Source: Streptantibioticus silvisoli
Lineage (GTDB): Bacteria > Actinomycetota > Actinomycetes > Streptomycetales > Streptomycetaceae
Direction: 5' to 3'
Assembly (NCBI RefSeq): GCF_027947535.2
Contig: NZ_JAAGKO020000044.1
Coordinates: forward strand, 1 to 64,000
Length of the DNA: 64,000 nucleotides
Both the position numbers and the translations under genes were made by a program. The notes below the pieces were generated by a model. The model was not told the origin of the DNA. It made no database searches and saw only the letters and a program-made list of their open reading frames with translations. Positions within the stretch are counted from its first letter, which is position 1; each line of letters begins with the position of its first letter. This document shows, piece after piece, positions 38,784-48,753 of the stretch.

Positions 38784-39242
38784 TCAGAGGGCCACCGAGC
38801 CCGCCTCCTGGCGGGTGACCACGTTGAGGCGGTTGAAGAGGTTGGTGACGCCGATCCACAGCACGAGCGCCGCCAGGCCGCGTTCGTCGTAGTGGCGGGC
38901 GGCCTCGTCCCAGATGGCGTCGGGGACGGCGTCCGAGCGGTCGGCGAGCCGGGTGGCGTACTCGGCGAGGGCGAGCGCGGCGCGTTCGGCGTCGGTGAAG
39001 TAGGGCGTGTCGCGCCAGGCGGCGACCGCGAAGAGGCGTTCGTCGCTCTCCCCGGCCTTGCGGGCGCCGCGGATGCCGAAGTCCACGCAGAAGCCGCAGC
39101 CGTTGATCTGGCTGACGCGCAGGTGGACCAGTTCCAGCGTGCCGGCCGGCAGACCGCCGGACCGGGCGACGTCCAGCAGGCTCATGATGGGCTTGACCGC
39201 CTCGGGCAGCACGACGGCCGGGTTCGTCATACGGGAGCGCAT
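38784..39242 (-). CDS. Carboxymuconolactone decarboxylase (AhpD-like) family protein
   Basis: 152 residues. CGFC at residues 49-52 follows the family pattern NGCxxC, typical of AhpD-like alkylhydroperoxidases. The His usually three residues after the second Cys (CxxCxxxH) is replaced by Gly56, so peroxidase proton relay may be altered. ATG 39242 with AAGGAG 8 nt upstream. It is divergent from an ECF41-like sigma factor, the classic partner arrangement; probably a target of that sigma factor. Confidence 0.88.
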   Translation of the reverse strand: MRSRMTNPAVVLPEAVKPIMSLLDVARSGGLPAGTLELVHLRVSQINGCGFCVDFGIRGARKAGESDERLFAVAAWRDTPYFTDAERAALALAEYATRLADRSDAVPDAIWDEAARHYDERGLAALVLWIGVTNLFNRLNVVTRQEAGSVAL

Positions 39243-39282
39243 CTCGGATTCTCCTTCGGTGGGGCCGCGGGACCGGCGGGCT

Positions 39283-39309
39283 CGTCACGTCCGCGCGGCG
39301 CGGTGCGTC
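39283..39309 (+). promoter_or_regulatory. Candidate ECF41-type promoter
   Basis: CGTCACG (39283-39289), a 16-nt spacer, then CGTC (39306-39309), 36 nt before the sigma gene start. This resembles the ECF41 target TGTCACA-N16-CGTC as I recall it, and suggests autoregulation. A CGTCACA also occurs on the minus strand (39319-39313), facing the decarboxylase gene, but without a matching -10. Confidence 0.4.
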
Positions 39310-39345
39310 ATACCTGTGACGGATGACGACGGGAGAATGTGACTG

Positions 39346-40254
39346 ATGACCGCGCAACAGGACGCGTTGGCGGCCCGCTTCGAGGAGCAGCGCGGCCGGC
39401 TGCGCTCGGTGGCGTACCGGATGCTGGGCTCGCTGAGCGAGGCCGACGACGCGGTGCAGGAGGCGTGGCTGCGGCTGAGCCGGTCCGGCGGCGAGGGCGG
39501 CGAGCGGGTGGACAACCTGGCCGGCTGGCTGACGACGGTGGTGGGCCGGGTCTGCCTGGACGTGCTGCGGGCCCGCACCCGCCGGGCGGAGGACCTGATC
39601 GGGGAACCGGTGCCGGACCCGGTCGCCGGCCGGGACGGCGCGGCCGATCCGCAGGCGGAGGCGCTGCTGGCCGACTCGGTCGGCCTGGCGCTGCTGGTGG
39701 TACTGGAGACGCTGGGCCCGGCCGAACGGCTGGCGTTCGTGCTGCACGACATGTTCGGCGTGCCGTTCGAGGAGATCGCGCCCCTGGTGGACCGCACCCC
39801 GGCGGCGGCACGCCAGCTGGCGTCGCGGGCCCGGCGCCGGGTGCGCGGTGAGAGCGCGGCGCCGGAGCCGGACCGGGACCACGGGCGGCAGCGCGCGGTG
39901 GTGGACGCCTTCCTGGCCGCCTCGCGGGACGGCGACTTCGAGGCGCTGCTGGCGGTGCTGGACCCCGACGTGGTGCTGCGGGCGGACACCGGCGCCGGAC
40001 TGCCCGGCCCGGTCCGGGTGGTGCGCGGCGCCCGGGAGGTGGCCGGCCAGGCGCTGGCGTTCCGCTCGATGGCGATGTTCGCCCGCCCGGCCCTGGTCGA
40101 CGGCTCGGTCGGCCTGGTCTCGGCACCGGGAGGGCGGCCGGCGGTGGTCATGGGCCTCACGGTGGCCGGCGGCCGCGTCGTCGCCCTCGACATCGTCGCC
40201 GACCCGGTCCGCCTGGGCGGTACGCGGCCGGCCTACCTGGACGCTGAGGGGTGA
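39346..40254 (+). CDS. ECF sigma factor with C-terminal SnoaL-like domain (ECF41/SigJ type)
   Basis: 302 residues. Sigma region 2 at ~10-75 (RSVAYRMLGSLSEADDAVQEAWLRL), region 4 at ~110-165 (FEEIAPLVDRTPAAARQLASRARRRV), then an NTF2/SnoaL-like domain ~180-295 (AVVDAFLAASRDGDFEALLAVLDPDVVLRAD) that in this group acts as a built-in regulator in place of a separate anti-sigma factor. ATG 39346 with GGGAGAA upstream. Divergent decarboxylase-family gene fits the group's known genomic association. Confidence 0.93.
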   Translation: MTAQQDALAARFEEQRGRLRSVAYRMLGSLSEADDAVQEAWLRLSRSGGEGGERVDNLAGWLTTVVGRVCLDVLRARTRRAEDLIGEPVPDPVAGRDGAADPQAEALLADSVGLALLVVLETLGPAERLAFVLHDMFGVPFEEIAPLVDRTPAAARQLASRARRRVRGESAAPEPDRDHGRQRAVVDAFLAASRDGDFEALLAVLDPDVVLRADTGAGLPGPVRVVRGAREVAGQALAFRSMAMFARPALVDGSVGLVSAPGGRPAVVMGLTVAGGRVVALDIVADPVRLGGTRPAYLDAEG

Positions 40255-40453
40255 CGGGTGCCGGCTGACGGCCCCGCCGGTGCCGGGGCGGCGACCTCTG
40301 GCGGGCCCGGCGGGGTTCGGCTGCCCCGGCGGGTTCGTTGAGCCCCCGGCGGGGTTCGGCGCCCCCGCCGGGGCCGGAGAACGCCGCCGCCCCGGCCGGT
40401 GCGTACCGGGCGGGGCGGGGCGTGGCGGGCGGGGGTGCCGGCCGCGGGGCGGG

Positions 40454-42673
<2,220 letters not shown>

Positions 42674-42697
42674 CAGGTGCTCCGCTCCAGGTCTGCA

Positions 42698-42718
42698 ACA
42701 TTACTCGACATCAAGATA
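42698..42718 (-). promoter_or_regulatory. icd -10 box with adjoining imperfect palindrome
   Basis: Minus-strand TAATGT (42703-42698) is a good -10 candidate 25 nt before icd. Immediately upstream, CTTGATGTCGAG (42715-42704) is an imperfect palindrome (4 of 6 Watson-Crick pairs), placed where a repressor would block polymerase. Seen in sequence; the regulator is unknown. Confidence 0.35.
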
Positions 42719-43985
42719 TCTCGTGTTCACCGGCTGCTGGCAACGGGTCGCCCGCGCCCACCACCGCCGCGGCGGCCTCGGCGTGGTGGCCGCCGGGGAC
42801 GCGCAGCACCGTCAGCACGGCCAGGCCGCAGCCGGCGGCGGCGATCCAGGCGGTCGCGGTGAAGCCCGCGCGGACGACCAGGAAGGAGCCGGCGAGCGCG
42901 CCGATGAGGCCGGCGGCGGCCTGCACGACGCCGTAGACGGAGGTCACGCGGCCCATCAGGCGGTCGGGGGTGTGCCGGGCGAGGTAGGTGTCGGCGGAGA
43001 CCAGGAAGATCACCGCGGGCGGGCCGATGAGGGTGGCCAGCGCCACGTCCCACAAGGCGACGTGCACGGTGAACAGCAGCCCGAACGCGACGGCGAGGCC
43101 GCCGAGCCCGACGGCGAACGCGGTGCGCGGGTCGAGGCGGGCCAGGACCGGCCGGGCGATCGGGCCGCCCGCGATGTACCCGGCACCGAGGGCACCCAGG
43201 ATGCAGCCCAGCAGTCCGGCCGAGGCGTGCAGCCCGCGGGCGGTGTACGGCACGAGCAGCACGGAGATCGCGGCGTTGGCGGCGAACAGCAGCCAGGCGG
43301 AGACCATCAGCGCGGGCAGGCCGGGGGCGCGTCTGGCGTGGCCGGCGCCCTCGCGCAGTTCCGCGGCGAACCGGCGCAGCGTCCCGGCGGCGTCCCGCAC
43401 CCGCCGGACGGGTTCGGCGCGGTAGCGGACGGCGCCGACCAGTGCGGCGGAGGCCAGGAAGCTGGCGGCGTCGGCGGAGACCACCGGGCGGAAGCCGAAG
43501 AACCCGTAGAGCGCGCCGCCGGCCGGGCCGCCGATCAGGCGGACGACGCCGGAGACGAGCGCGGCGAACGCGTTGGCCTCGGTGAGTTTGCCGCCCCGGC
43601 CGACGAGCACCGGGATCAGCGCCTGCCGCGAGGGGGTGAAGAACTGGCTGAAGGCCGCCTCGGCGACCAGCGCCGCGTAGATGATCCAGACCTGGCCCGG
43701 CCGGTGGACGCACAGCAGCACGGCGATGGCGGCGGCCCGCAGCAGGTCGGTGACGATCATGGTGCTCCGGCGGTCCCAGCGGTCGGCCAGCACCCCGGCG
43801 ATCGGTCCGATCAGCAGCGCCGGCACGGTCTCGGCGGCCATCGACAAGCTGGTGGCGAGCGTGGAGCCGGTCAGCTTCAGCACGTAGTAGGGCGCCGCGA
43901 TCAGCAGCAGCCAGTCCCCCAGCGTCGACAACGCCTGCCCCGATATGACAAGCGCGTAGTCCCTGTCGCGCAGCACCCCGAACAC
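42711..43985 (-). CDS. MFS transporter
   Basis: 424 residues, about 12 membrane helices. GVLADRWDRRSTMIVTD is the loop 2-3 MFS motif; the family resembles the enterobactin-exporter-like/MFS_3 group (FGVLRDRDYALVISGQALSTLGDWL start). GTG 43985 preceded by GGGGGG at 6 nt. It ends 37 nt before icd, in the same direction. Substrate unknown. Confidence 0.88.
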   Translation of the reverse strand: MFGVLRDRDYALVISGQALSTLGDWLLLIAAPYYVLKLTGSTLATSLSMAAETVPALLIGPIAGVLADRWDRRSTMIVTDLLRAAAIAVLLCVHRPGQVWIIYAALVAEAAFSQFFTPSRQALIPVLVGRGGKLTEANAFAALVSGVVRLIGGPAGGALYGFFGFRPVVSADAASFLASAALVGAVRYRAEPVRRVRDAAGTLRRFAAELREGAGHARRAPGLPALMVSAWLLFAANAAISVLLVPYTARGLHASAGLLGCILGALGAGYIAGGPIARPVLARLDPRTAFAVGLGGLAVAFGLLFTVHVALWDVALATLIGPPAVIFLVSADTYLARHTPDRLMGRVTSVYGVVQAAAGLIGALAGSFLVVRAGFTATAWIAAAGCGLAVLTVLRVPGGHHAEAAAAVVGAGDPLPAAGEHEIS

Positions 43986-44142
43986 GCTGTTCCCCCCGTC
44001 CCGGCAGCACCGCCACCGGTCCCCTGGCGCGCCCACACCGGGCGCGCAGGTACTGGATACCAGCGGGCGCGGGGCACAGCAAGACGACGAAACCCCCCGC
44101 AAAGCAACGGAGTTGACCGCCGGCGGCGCGACCGTGCGCGGC

Positions 44143-44604
44143 TCAGGCCAGCGTGACCTCCAGCAGCGGCAGTTCGCGTCCGGGGATGGAGCCGGACGCG
44201 GTCGCGCCGATCCGTACCGCGCCCATCGCGCGATAGAAACCCTCCGCGTTCGGGTCCGCGTCGATCGTCAGCGTGGTGAAGCCGGCGCGCCGGGCGGTGG
44301 CGATCATCCGGTCGTACAGCAGGCGTCCCACGCCCTGTCCGATGAACGGCGGGTCGACGAACAGCGCGCCCAGCTCCCCGGCCGGCGGCTCGCCGTCGAG
44401 TGCCGCGTACCCGGCCGGCTGCCCGTCCGGCGCCTGCGCCACCAGCGCCCGCCCGGCCGACAGGCGCTCCGGCCCGAACGTCAGCTCCGCCCGGCAGGCC
44501 GCCATGAACGCCTCGTCGTACCCCCAGTGGGCCTTCGACCGCAGCGCCAGCGCGCTCAGTACCGCCGCCTCGGCCGGCCGGGCCGCCCTGATCCGCATCG
44601 TCAC
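44143..44604 (-). CDS. GNAT family N-acetyltransferase
   Basis: 153 residues. LGALFVDPPFIGQGVGRLLYDRMIATARRAG is the acetyl-CoA binding core (Q/R-x-x-G-x-G/A variant QGVGR), and DADPNAEGFYRAMGAVRIG the C-terminal strand. The start is either GTG 44604, with a TAGAAC -10-like box 6 nt upstream (possible leaderless), or ATG 44598. Divergent from the VOC gene. Substrate unknown. Confidence 0.87.
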   Translation of the reverse strand: MTMRIRAARPAEAAVLSALALRSKAHWGYDEAFMAACRAELTFGPERLSAGRALVAQAPDGQPAGYAALDGEPPAGELGALFVDPPFIGQGVGRLLYDRMIATARRAGFTTLTIDADPNAEGFYRAMGAVRIGATASGSIPGRELPLLEVTLA

Positions 44605-44709
44605 GCATCCGTTCTACCGCGTTCGTACCGGGCGTGCCGGGGTACGCGGCCAGCGGTACCGCTACGGGCGGACGGGCCGGCGGTACCGCGACGAGGGGAC
44701 GGGAGCGCG

Positions 44710-45093
44710 ATGGCGATCCGGCTGGGCAGCACGGTGATCAACTGCGCCGACATCGAGGTGATGACCCACTTCTGGTCCGAGGCGCTGGACCTGACCCCGG
44801 CGAGCCGCGCGCCCGGTGACGACTTCCGGGTGCTGCACGGCGACCACGGCACCGTCTCGCTCCAGGTGGCGGCCACCCCGGTCACCGCCCGCGACCAGAT
44901 GCACCTGGACCTCTACACCGACGACCAGGCCACCGAGGTCCGCCGCCTGGTGCTGCTCGGCGCCCGCCACGTGCGGCACGTCGAGGACGACCCGGACGAC
45001 GACTACGTGGTGCTGGCCGATCCCGAGGGCAACGAGTTCTGCGTGTGCGCCAAGCCGACCGACATCGCCGAGCGGCCCGCGCCGCGGCCCTGA
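44710..45093 (+). CDS. VOC family protein (glyoxalase/bleomycin-resistance fold)
   Basis: 127 residues. Two beta-alpha-beta-beta-beta modules: VINCADIEVMTHFWSEALDLTP and a second half with MHLDLYTDD and VLADPEGNEFCVCA (conserved PxGN/D-EFC metal-side strand). Possible glyoxalase, dioxygenase or binding protein; no specific function assignable. ATG 44710 with GGGAG. Confidence 0.9.
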   Translation: MAIRLGSTVINCADIEVMTHFWSEALDLTPASRAPGDDFRVLHGDHGTVSLQVAATPVTARDQMHLDLYTDDQATEVRRLVLLGARHVRHVEDDPDDDYVVLADPEGNEFCVCAKPTDIAERPAPRP

Positions 45094-45118
45094 GGCCGCG
45101 GGACCCCACCGGTGGGGA

Positions 45119-45147
45119 CCGGGGCGATCGTCCGACCATCGCCCCGG
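45119..45147. terminator. Hairpin terminator between VOC and flavoprotein genes
   Basis: 10-bp perfect stem (45119-45128 with 45138-45147) and 9-nt loop between convergent genes. Confidence 0.6.
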
Positions 45148-45253
45148 CCGCCTGCACGATGGTCCGACGGTCCGCGCGGCCACCCGACCGTCCGCCCGGC
45201 GGTGCGCAACCGGTGCGACCGCCCGCCCGCGGTCCGACCACCCGCCCGGTGGG

Positions 45254-46909
45254 CTACCCCACCGCCTGCGCCGCCGCCCGCCCGGCCGCGCGGCCGGAGA
45301 AGAGGCAGCCGCCGAGGAAGGTGCCCTCCAAGGAGCGGTAGCCGTGCACGCCGCCGCCGCCGAAGCCGGCCGCCTCGCCCGCCGCGTAGAGGCCGGGCAG
45401 CGGTTCACCGGCCGCGGTCAGCACGCGCGAGGACAGGTCGGTCTCCAGGCCGCCGAGCGACTTGCGGGTGAGGATGTTGAGGCGGACGGCGATGAGCGGG
45501 CCGGCGGCCGGGTCGAGCAGCCGGTGCGGGGTGGCGACCCGGATGAGCTTGTCGCCGAGGTAGTGGCGGGCGCCGCGGATCGCGGTGACCTGGAGGTCCT
45601 TGGTGAAGCGGTTGGCGATCTCCCGGTCGCGGGCGGTGATCTCCCGGGCCAGGCCGTCCTCGTCGACGAGGTCCTCACCGGTGATCGCGTTCATGCCGCG
45701 GACCAGGGCGGACAGGTCGCGTTCCACCACGAAGTCGGCCCCCACGCGCATGAACGCGGCGACCGGTCCCGGGGCGCCCGCACGGGCCCGGCCCAGCACC
45801 TGGCGGACGCTCTTGCCGGTCAGGTCCGGGTTCTGCTCGGAGCCGGAGAGGGCGAACTCCTTCTCGATGATCTTCTGGGTCAGCACGAACCAGGTGTGGT
45901 CGTAGCCGGTGGTCATGATGTGTTCGAGCGTGCCGAGGGTGTCGAAGCCGGGGAAGAGCGGCACCGGCAGCCGGTTGCCGCGCGCGTCGATCCACAGCGA
46001 GGACGGGCCGGGCAGGATGCGGATGCCGTGCCGGTTCCAGATCGGGTTCCAGTTCTCGATGCCCTCGGTGTAGTGCCACATGCGGTCCGGGTTGACGACC
46101 CGGCCGCCGGCCCGCTCGGCCACACCGATCATCAGACCGTCGACATGGGCGGGGACACCGGAGAGCATGCGGCGCGGCGGTTCGCCCAGCCGGGCCGGCC
46201 AGTTGCTGCGGACCAGGTCGTGGTTGCCGCCGATACCGCCGGAGGTGACGATCACCGCCTGGGCGCGCAGCTCGAACGCGCCGGCCACCTCGCGGGAGGT
46301 GGCCGCCCCGCGCTCCACGTCGTGCGGCACCAGCACCTCGCCGCTGACGGTGTCCACCGCGCCGCCGGTGCGGCCGAGCGCGGTGACCCGGTGCCGGAAG
46401 CGCAGGTCGACCAGTCCGCTGGCCACGGCCGCCTCGACCCGGCGCACGAACGGCTCCAGCAGGCCGGGGCCGGTGCCCCAGGTGATGTGGAAGCGCGGTA
46501 CCGAGTTGCCGTGGCCGGTCGCGCCGTAGCCGCCGCGTTCCGCCCAGCCGACGACCGGGAAGAACCGCACGCCGCGCTGGTGCAGCCAGGAGCGCTTCTC
46601 CCCGGCCGCGAAGTCGACGTACGCCTCGGCCCAGCGGCGCGGCCAGTAGTCCTCCGGGCGGTCGAACCCGGCGCTGCCCTGCCAGTCCTGCCAGGCCAGC
46701 TCCCGGCTGTCGCGCACCCGCATCCGGCGCTGCTCCGGGGAGTCGACGAGGAACAGCCCGCCGAACGACCAGAACGCCTGCCCGCCCAGCGAGGACGGTC
46801 CCTCCTGGTCGAGCACGATCACCTTGCGCCCGGCGTCGGCGAGTTCCGCGGCGGCGGTCAGCCCCGCCAGCCCGGCCCCGATGACGATCACGTCCGCGTC
46901 GTAGGACAT
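45254..46909 (-). CDS. FAD-binding dehydrogenase, 3-ketosteroid/fumarate-reductase-like
   Basis: 551 residues. Dinucleotide loop VIGAGLAGLTAA (G11-x-G13-x-x-G16), VIVTSGGIGGNHDLV, and the C-terminal FAD segment PGLYAAGEAAGFGGGGVHGYRSLEGTFLGG, as in the FAD_binding_2 group annotated KsdD-like FAD-binding dehydrogenase. Likely a flavin dehydrogenase of hydrophobic substrates, not necessarily steroids. ATG 46909 with AAGGA. Minus-strand TACCCT at 46950-46945 is a good -10 with a leader of roughly 30 nt. Confidence 0.92.
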   Translation of the reverse strand: MSYDADVIVIGAGLAGLTAAAELADAGRKVIVLDQEGPSSLGGQAFWSFGGLFLVDSPEQRRMRVRDSRELAWQDWQGSAGFDRPEDYWPRRWAEAYVDFAAGEKRSWLHQRGVRFFPVVGWAERGGYGATGHGNSVPRFHITWGTGPGLLEPFVRRVEAAVASGLVDLRFRHRVTALGRTGGAVDTVSGEVLVPHDVERGAATSREVAGAFELRAQAVIVTSGGIGGNHDLVRSNWPARLGEPPRRMLSGVPAHVDGLMIGVAERAGGRVVNPDRMWHYTEGIENWNPIWNRHGIRILPGPSSLWIDARGNRLPVPLFPGFDTLGTLEHIMTTGYDHTWFVLTQKIIEKEFALSGSEQNPDLTGKSVRQVLGRARAGAPGPVAAFMRVGADFVVERDLSALVRGMNAITGEDLVDEDGLAREITARDREIANRFTKDLQVTAIRGARHYLGDKLIRVATPHRLLDPAAGPLIAVRLNILTRKSLGGLETDLSSRVLTAAGEPLPGLYAAGEAAGFGGGGVHGYRSLEGTFLGGCLFSGRAAGRAAAQAVG

Positions 46910-46984
46910 GCCCCGCGTCCTTCCCCTGCGCCAGTGGTCACCGCAGGGTACGGGGAGCACGGCCGGCGGCGCACCCGCGGTCCT

Positions 46985-46990
46985 AGACTC
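46985..46990 (+). promoter_or_regulatory. -10 box of DUF1918/DUF6314 unit
   Basis: TAGACT sits about 65 nt before the ATG at 47056, followed by a purine-rich leader. It is back-to-back with the flavoprotein promoter at 46945-46950. Confidence 0.4.
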
Positions 46991-47055
46991 GGAAGGAGGG
47001 CTCGAACGGAGAACTCGAACGCAGGGGCCCGACACCGAGGGCAGGAGGCCATCCC

Positions 47056-47253
47056 ATGAACGCGCACGCGGGCGACACACTGCTGACGCACGGGCGGACC
47101 GTCGGGGAGCCGGACCGGGCCGGGGAGATCGTCGAGGTCCTGGGCCGCCGGGGCGAGCCGCCGTACCGGCTGCGGTTCGACGACGGCCACGAGTGCGTCA
47201 TGTGCCCCGGCCCGGACTCGGTCGTGCGGCACGAACGCGGCGGACACCGGTGA
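47056..47253 (+). CDS. DUF1918 domain protein
   Basis: 65 residues. Single SH3-like DUF1918 domain (AGDTLLTHGRTVGEPDRAGEIVEVLG, PYRLRFDDGHE, DSVVRH). Common actinobacterial small protein of unknown function, sometimes linked to stress genes. ATG 47056; its stop overlaps the next start (GTGA). Confidence 0.92.
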   Translation: MNAHAGDTLLTHGRTVGEPDRAGEIVEVLGRRGEPPYRLRFDDGHECVMCPGPDSVVRHERGGHR

Positions 47254-47762
47254 GCGAGGCCGGCTCCTGCCCGGACCCGGCCCCCGCGGACGCGCTGCCC
47301 GTGGCGGACGCGCTGCCCGTGGCGGACGCGCTGCCCGTGGCGGACGCGCTGGGCTACCTCGCCGGACGCTGGCGGGTACGCCGGACGGTGCTGGACCTGA
47401 CCGCCGGCGAGACCGGGCGTTTCGAGGGCGTCGCGGACTTCACCGCGCACGGCGACGACGGCACGCTGGCGCACGCCGAACGCGGTGAGTTCCACTGGCG
47501 CGGCACCGCGCGGTCCGCCACCCGTGCGCACGCCTACGCGCCGGGGCCGGGCGGCACCGCGCTGGTGGGCTTCCCCGACGGGCGGCCGTTCCACGACCTG
47601 GACCTGCGCACCGGGCGGTGGCGGGCGGTGCACGGCTGCCCGCCGGACCGGTACGAGGGGCAGTTCACGGTACTGGGCCCGGACCGCTGGCAGGTGGTGT
47701 GGCGGGTGACCGGGCCGGCGAAGAACCTGCTGCTGACCACCGTTCACGACCGCTCCCGGTGA
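47250..47762 (+). CDS. DUF6314-like protein
   Basis: 170 residues from GTG 47250, coupled to DUF1918 by a 4-nt overlap. The conserved part starts LGYLAGRWRVRRTVLDL and ends RVTGPAKNLLLTTVHDR, resembling a small beta-barrel family (DUF6314); function unknown. Before it, three exact 18-bp repeats encode ADALPV three times, an unusual spacer that may vary between strains. Confidence 0.8.
   Translation: MSEAGSCPDPAPADALPVADALPVADALPVADALGYLAGRWRVRRTVLDLTAGETGRFEGVADFTAHGDDGTLAHAERGEFHWRGTARSATRAHAYAPGPGGTALVGFPDGRPFHDLDLRTGRWRAVHGCPPDRYEGQFTVLGPDRWQVVWRVTGPAKNLLLTTVHDRSR
47286..47351 (+). repeat. 18-bp in-frame tandem repeat
   Basis: GCGGACGCGCTGCCCGTG repeats perfectly at 47286, 47304 and 47322, with a partial fourth copy to 47351. 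It codes for ADALPV repeats. Confidence 0.9.
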
Positions 47763-47777
47763 GGGCCCGCGGCCGGT

Positions 47778-47783
47778 GTAGGG
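47778..47783 (+). promoter_or_regulatory. -10 box of 3-hydroxyacyl-CoA dehydrogenase gene
   Basis: TAGGGT lies about 90 nt before the ATG at 47873, between the DUF6314-like stop and the gene. Confidence 0.4.
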
Positions 47784-47872
47784 TCGGCCGGAGCCGAAGC
47801 GCCGACGCGTGCGACCGGCCGCCGAGCACCCCGTGACCCGGGGTCGTCGACACGAGAGAGCGGGACACCGGA

Positions 47873-48751
47873 ATGAGCGAGGACTCGGCGGCGGGCGACA
47901 TCCGCAACGTCGGCGTGGTGGGCTGCGGGCAGATGGGCGCCGGCATCGCCGAGGTCTGCGCCCGCTCCGGACTGGACGTGCGGGTGGCCGAGACCACCGG
48001 TGAGGCGCTGGAGCTGGGCCGCACCCGGCTGACCAACTCCCTGTCGCGGGCCGCCGAGCGCGGCAAGATCACCGCGGAGGAGCGCGACGCGACGCTGGCC
48101 CGGCTGACGTTCACCACCGACCTCGGCGAGTTCGCCGACCGCGACCTGGTCATCGAGGCCGTCGTGGAGAACGAGCAGGTCAAGACCGAGATCTTCCAGG
48201 TGCTCGACCAGGTGCTGACCCGCCAGGACGCGATCCTGGCCTCCAACACCTCCTCCATTCCGCTGGTGAAGCTGGCCGTCGCCACCTCCCGCCCGGACCA
48301 CGTCCTGGGCATCCACTTCTTCAACCCGGCCCCGGTGCAGAAGCTCGTCGAGCTGATCCCCGCGCTCACCACCGGCGAACAGACCCTGCTGCGCGCCGAG
48401 AAGCTGGTCACCGACGTGCTGGGCAAGCACGCGATCCGCGCCCAGGACCGGTCCGGCTTCGTGGTCAACGCGCTCCTGGTGCCGTACCTGCTGGCCGCAG
48501 TGCGGATGTTCGAGTGCGGCAGCGCGACCCGCGAGGACATCGACAACGGCATGGAACTCGGCTGCGCCCACCCGATGGGCCCGCTGAAGCTGTCGGACCT
48601 GATCGGCCTCGACACCGTCGTCGCCATCGCCGACAGCCTCTACTCGGAGTACAAGGAGCCGCTGTACGCCGCTCCCCCGCTGCTCCAGCGGATGGTCGCC
48701 GCCGGCCGGCTGGGCCGCAAGACGGGCCACGGCTTCTACGACTACGCCTGA
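47873..48751 (+). CDS. 3-hydroxybutyryl-CoA dehydrogenase
   Basis: 292 residues. NAD-binding loop VGVVGCGQMGAGIAE (GxGxxG at 17-22), the catalytic Ser/His/Glu region (SNTSSIP, GIHFFNPAPVQKLVEL) and the C-terminal dimer domain. FadB2/Hbd type, oxidising 3-hydroxyacyl-CoA in fatty acid or butanoate metabolism. Its stop is only 2 nt from the stop of the convergent phosphatase gene. Confidence 0.95.
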   Translation: MSEDSAAGDIRNVGVVGCGQMGAGIAEVCARSGLDVRVAETTGEALELGRTRLTNSLSRAAERGKITAEERDATLARLTFTTDLGEFADRDLVIEAVVENEQVKTEIFQVLDQVLTRQDAILASNTSSIPLVKLAVATSRPDHVLGIHFFNPAPVQKLVELIPALTTGEQTLLRAEKLVTDVLGKHAIRAQDRSGFVVNALLVPYLLAAVRMFECGSATREDIDNGMELGCAHPMGPLKLSDLIGLDTVVAIADSLYSEYKEPLYAAPPLLQRMVAAGRLGRKTGHGFYDYA

Positions 48752-48753
48752 CG

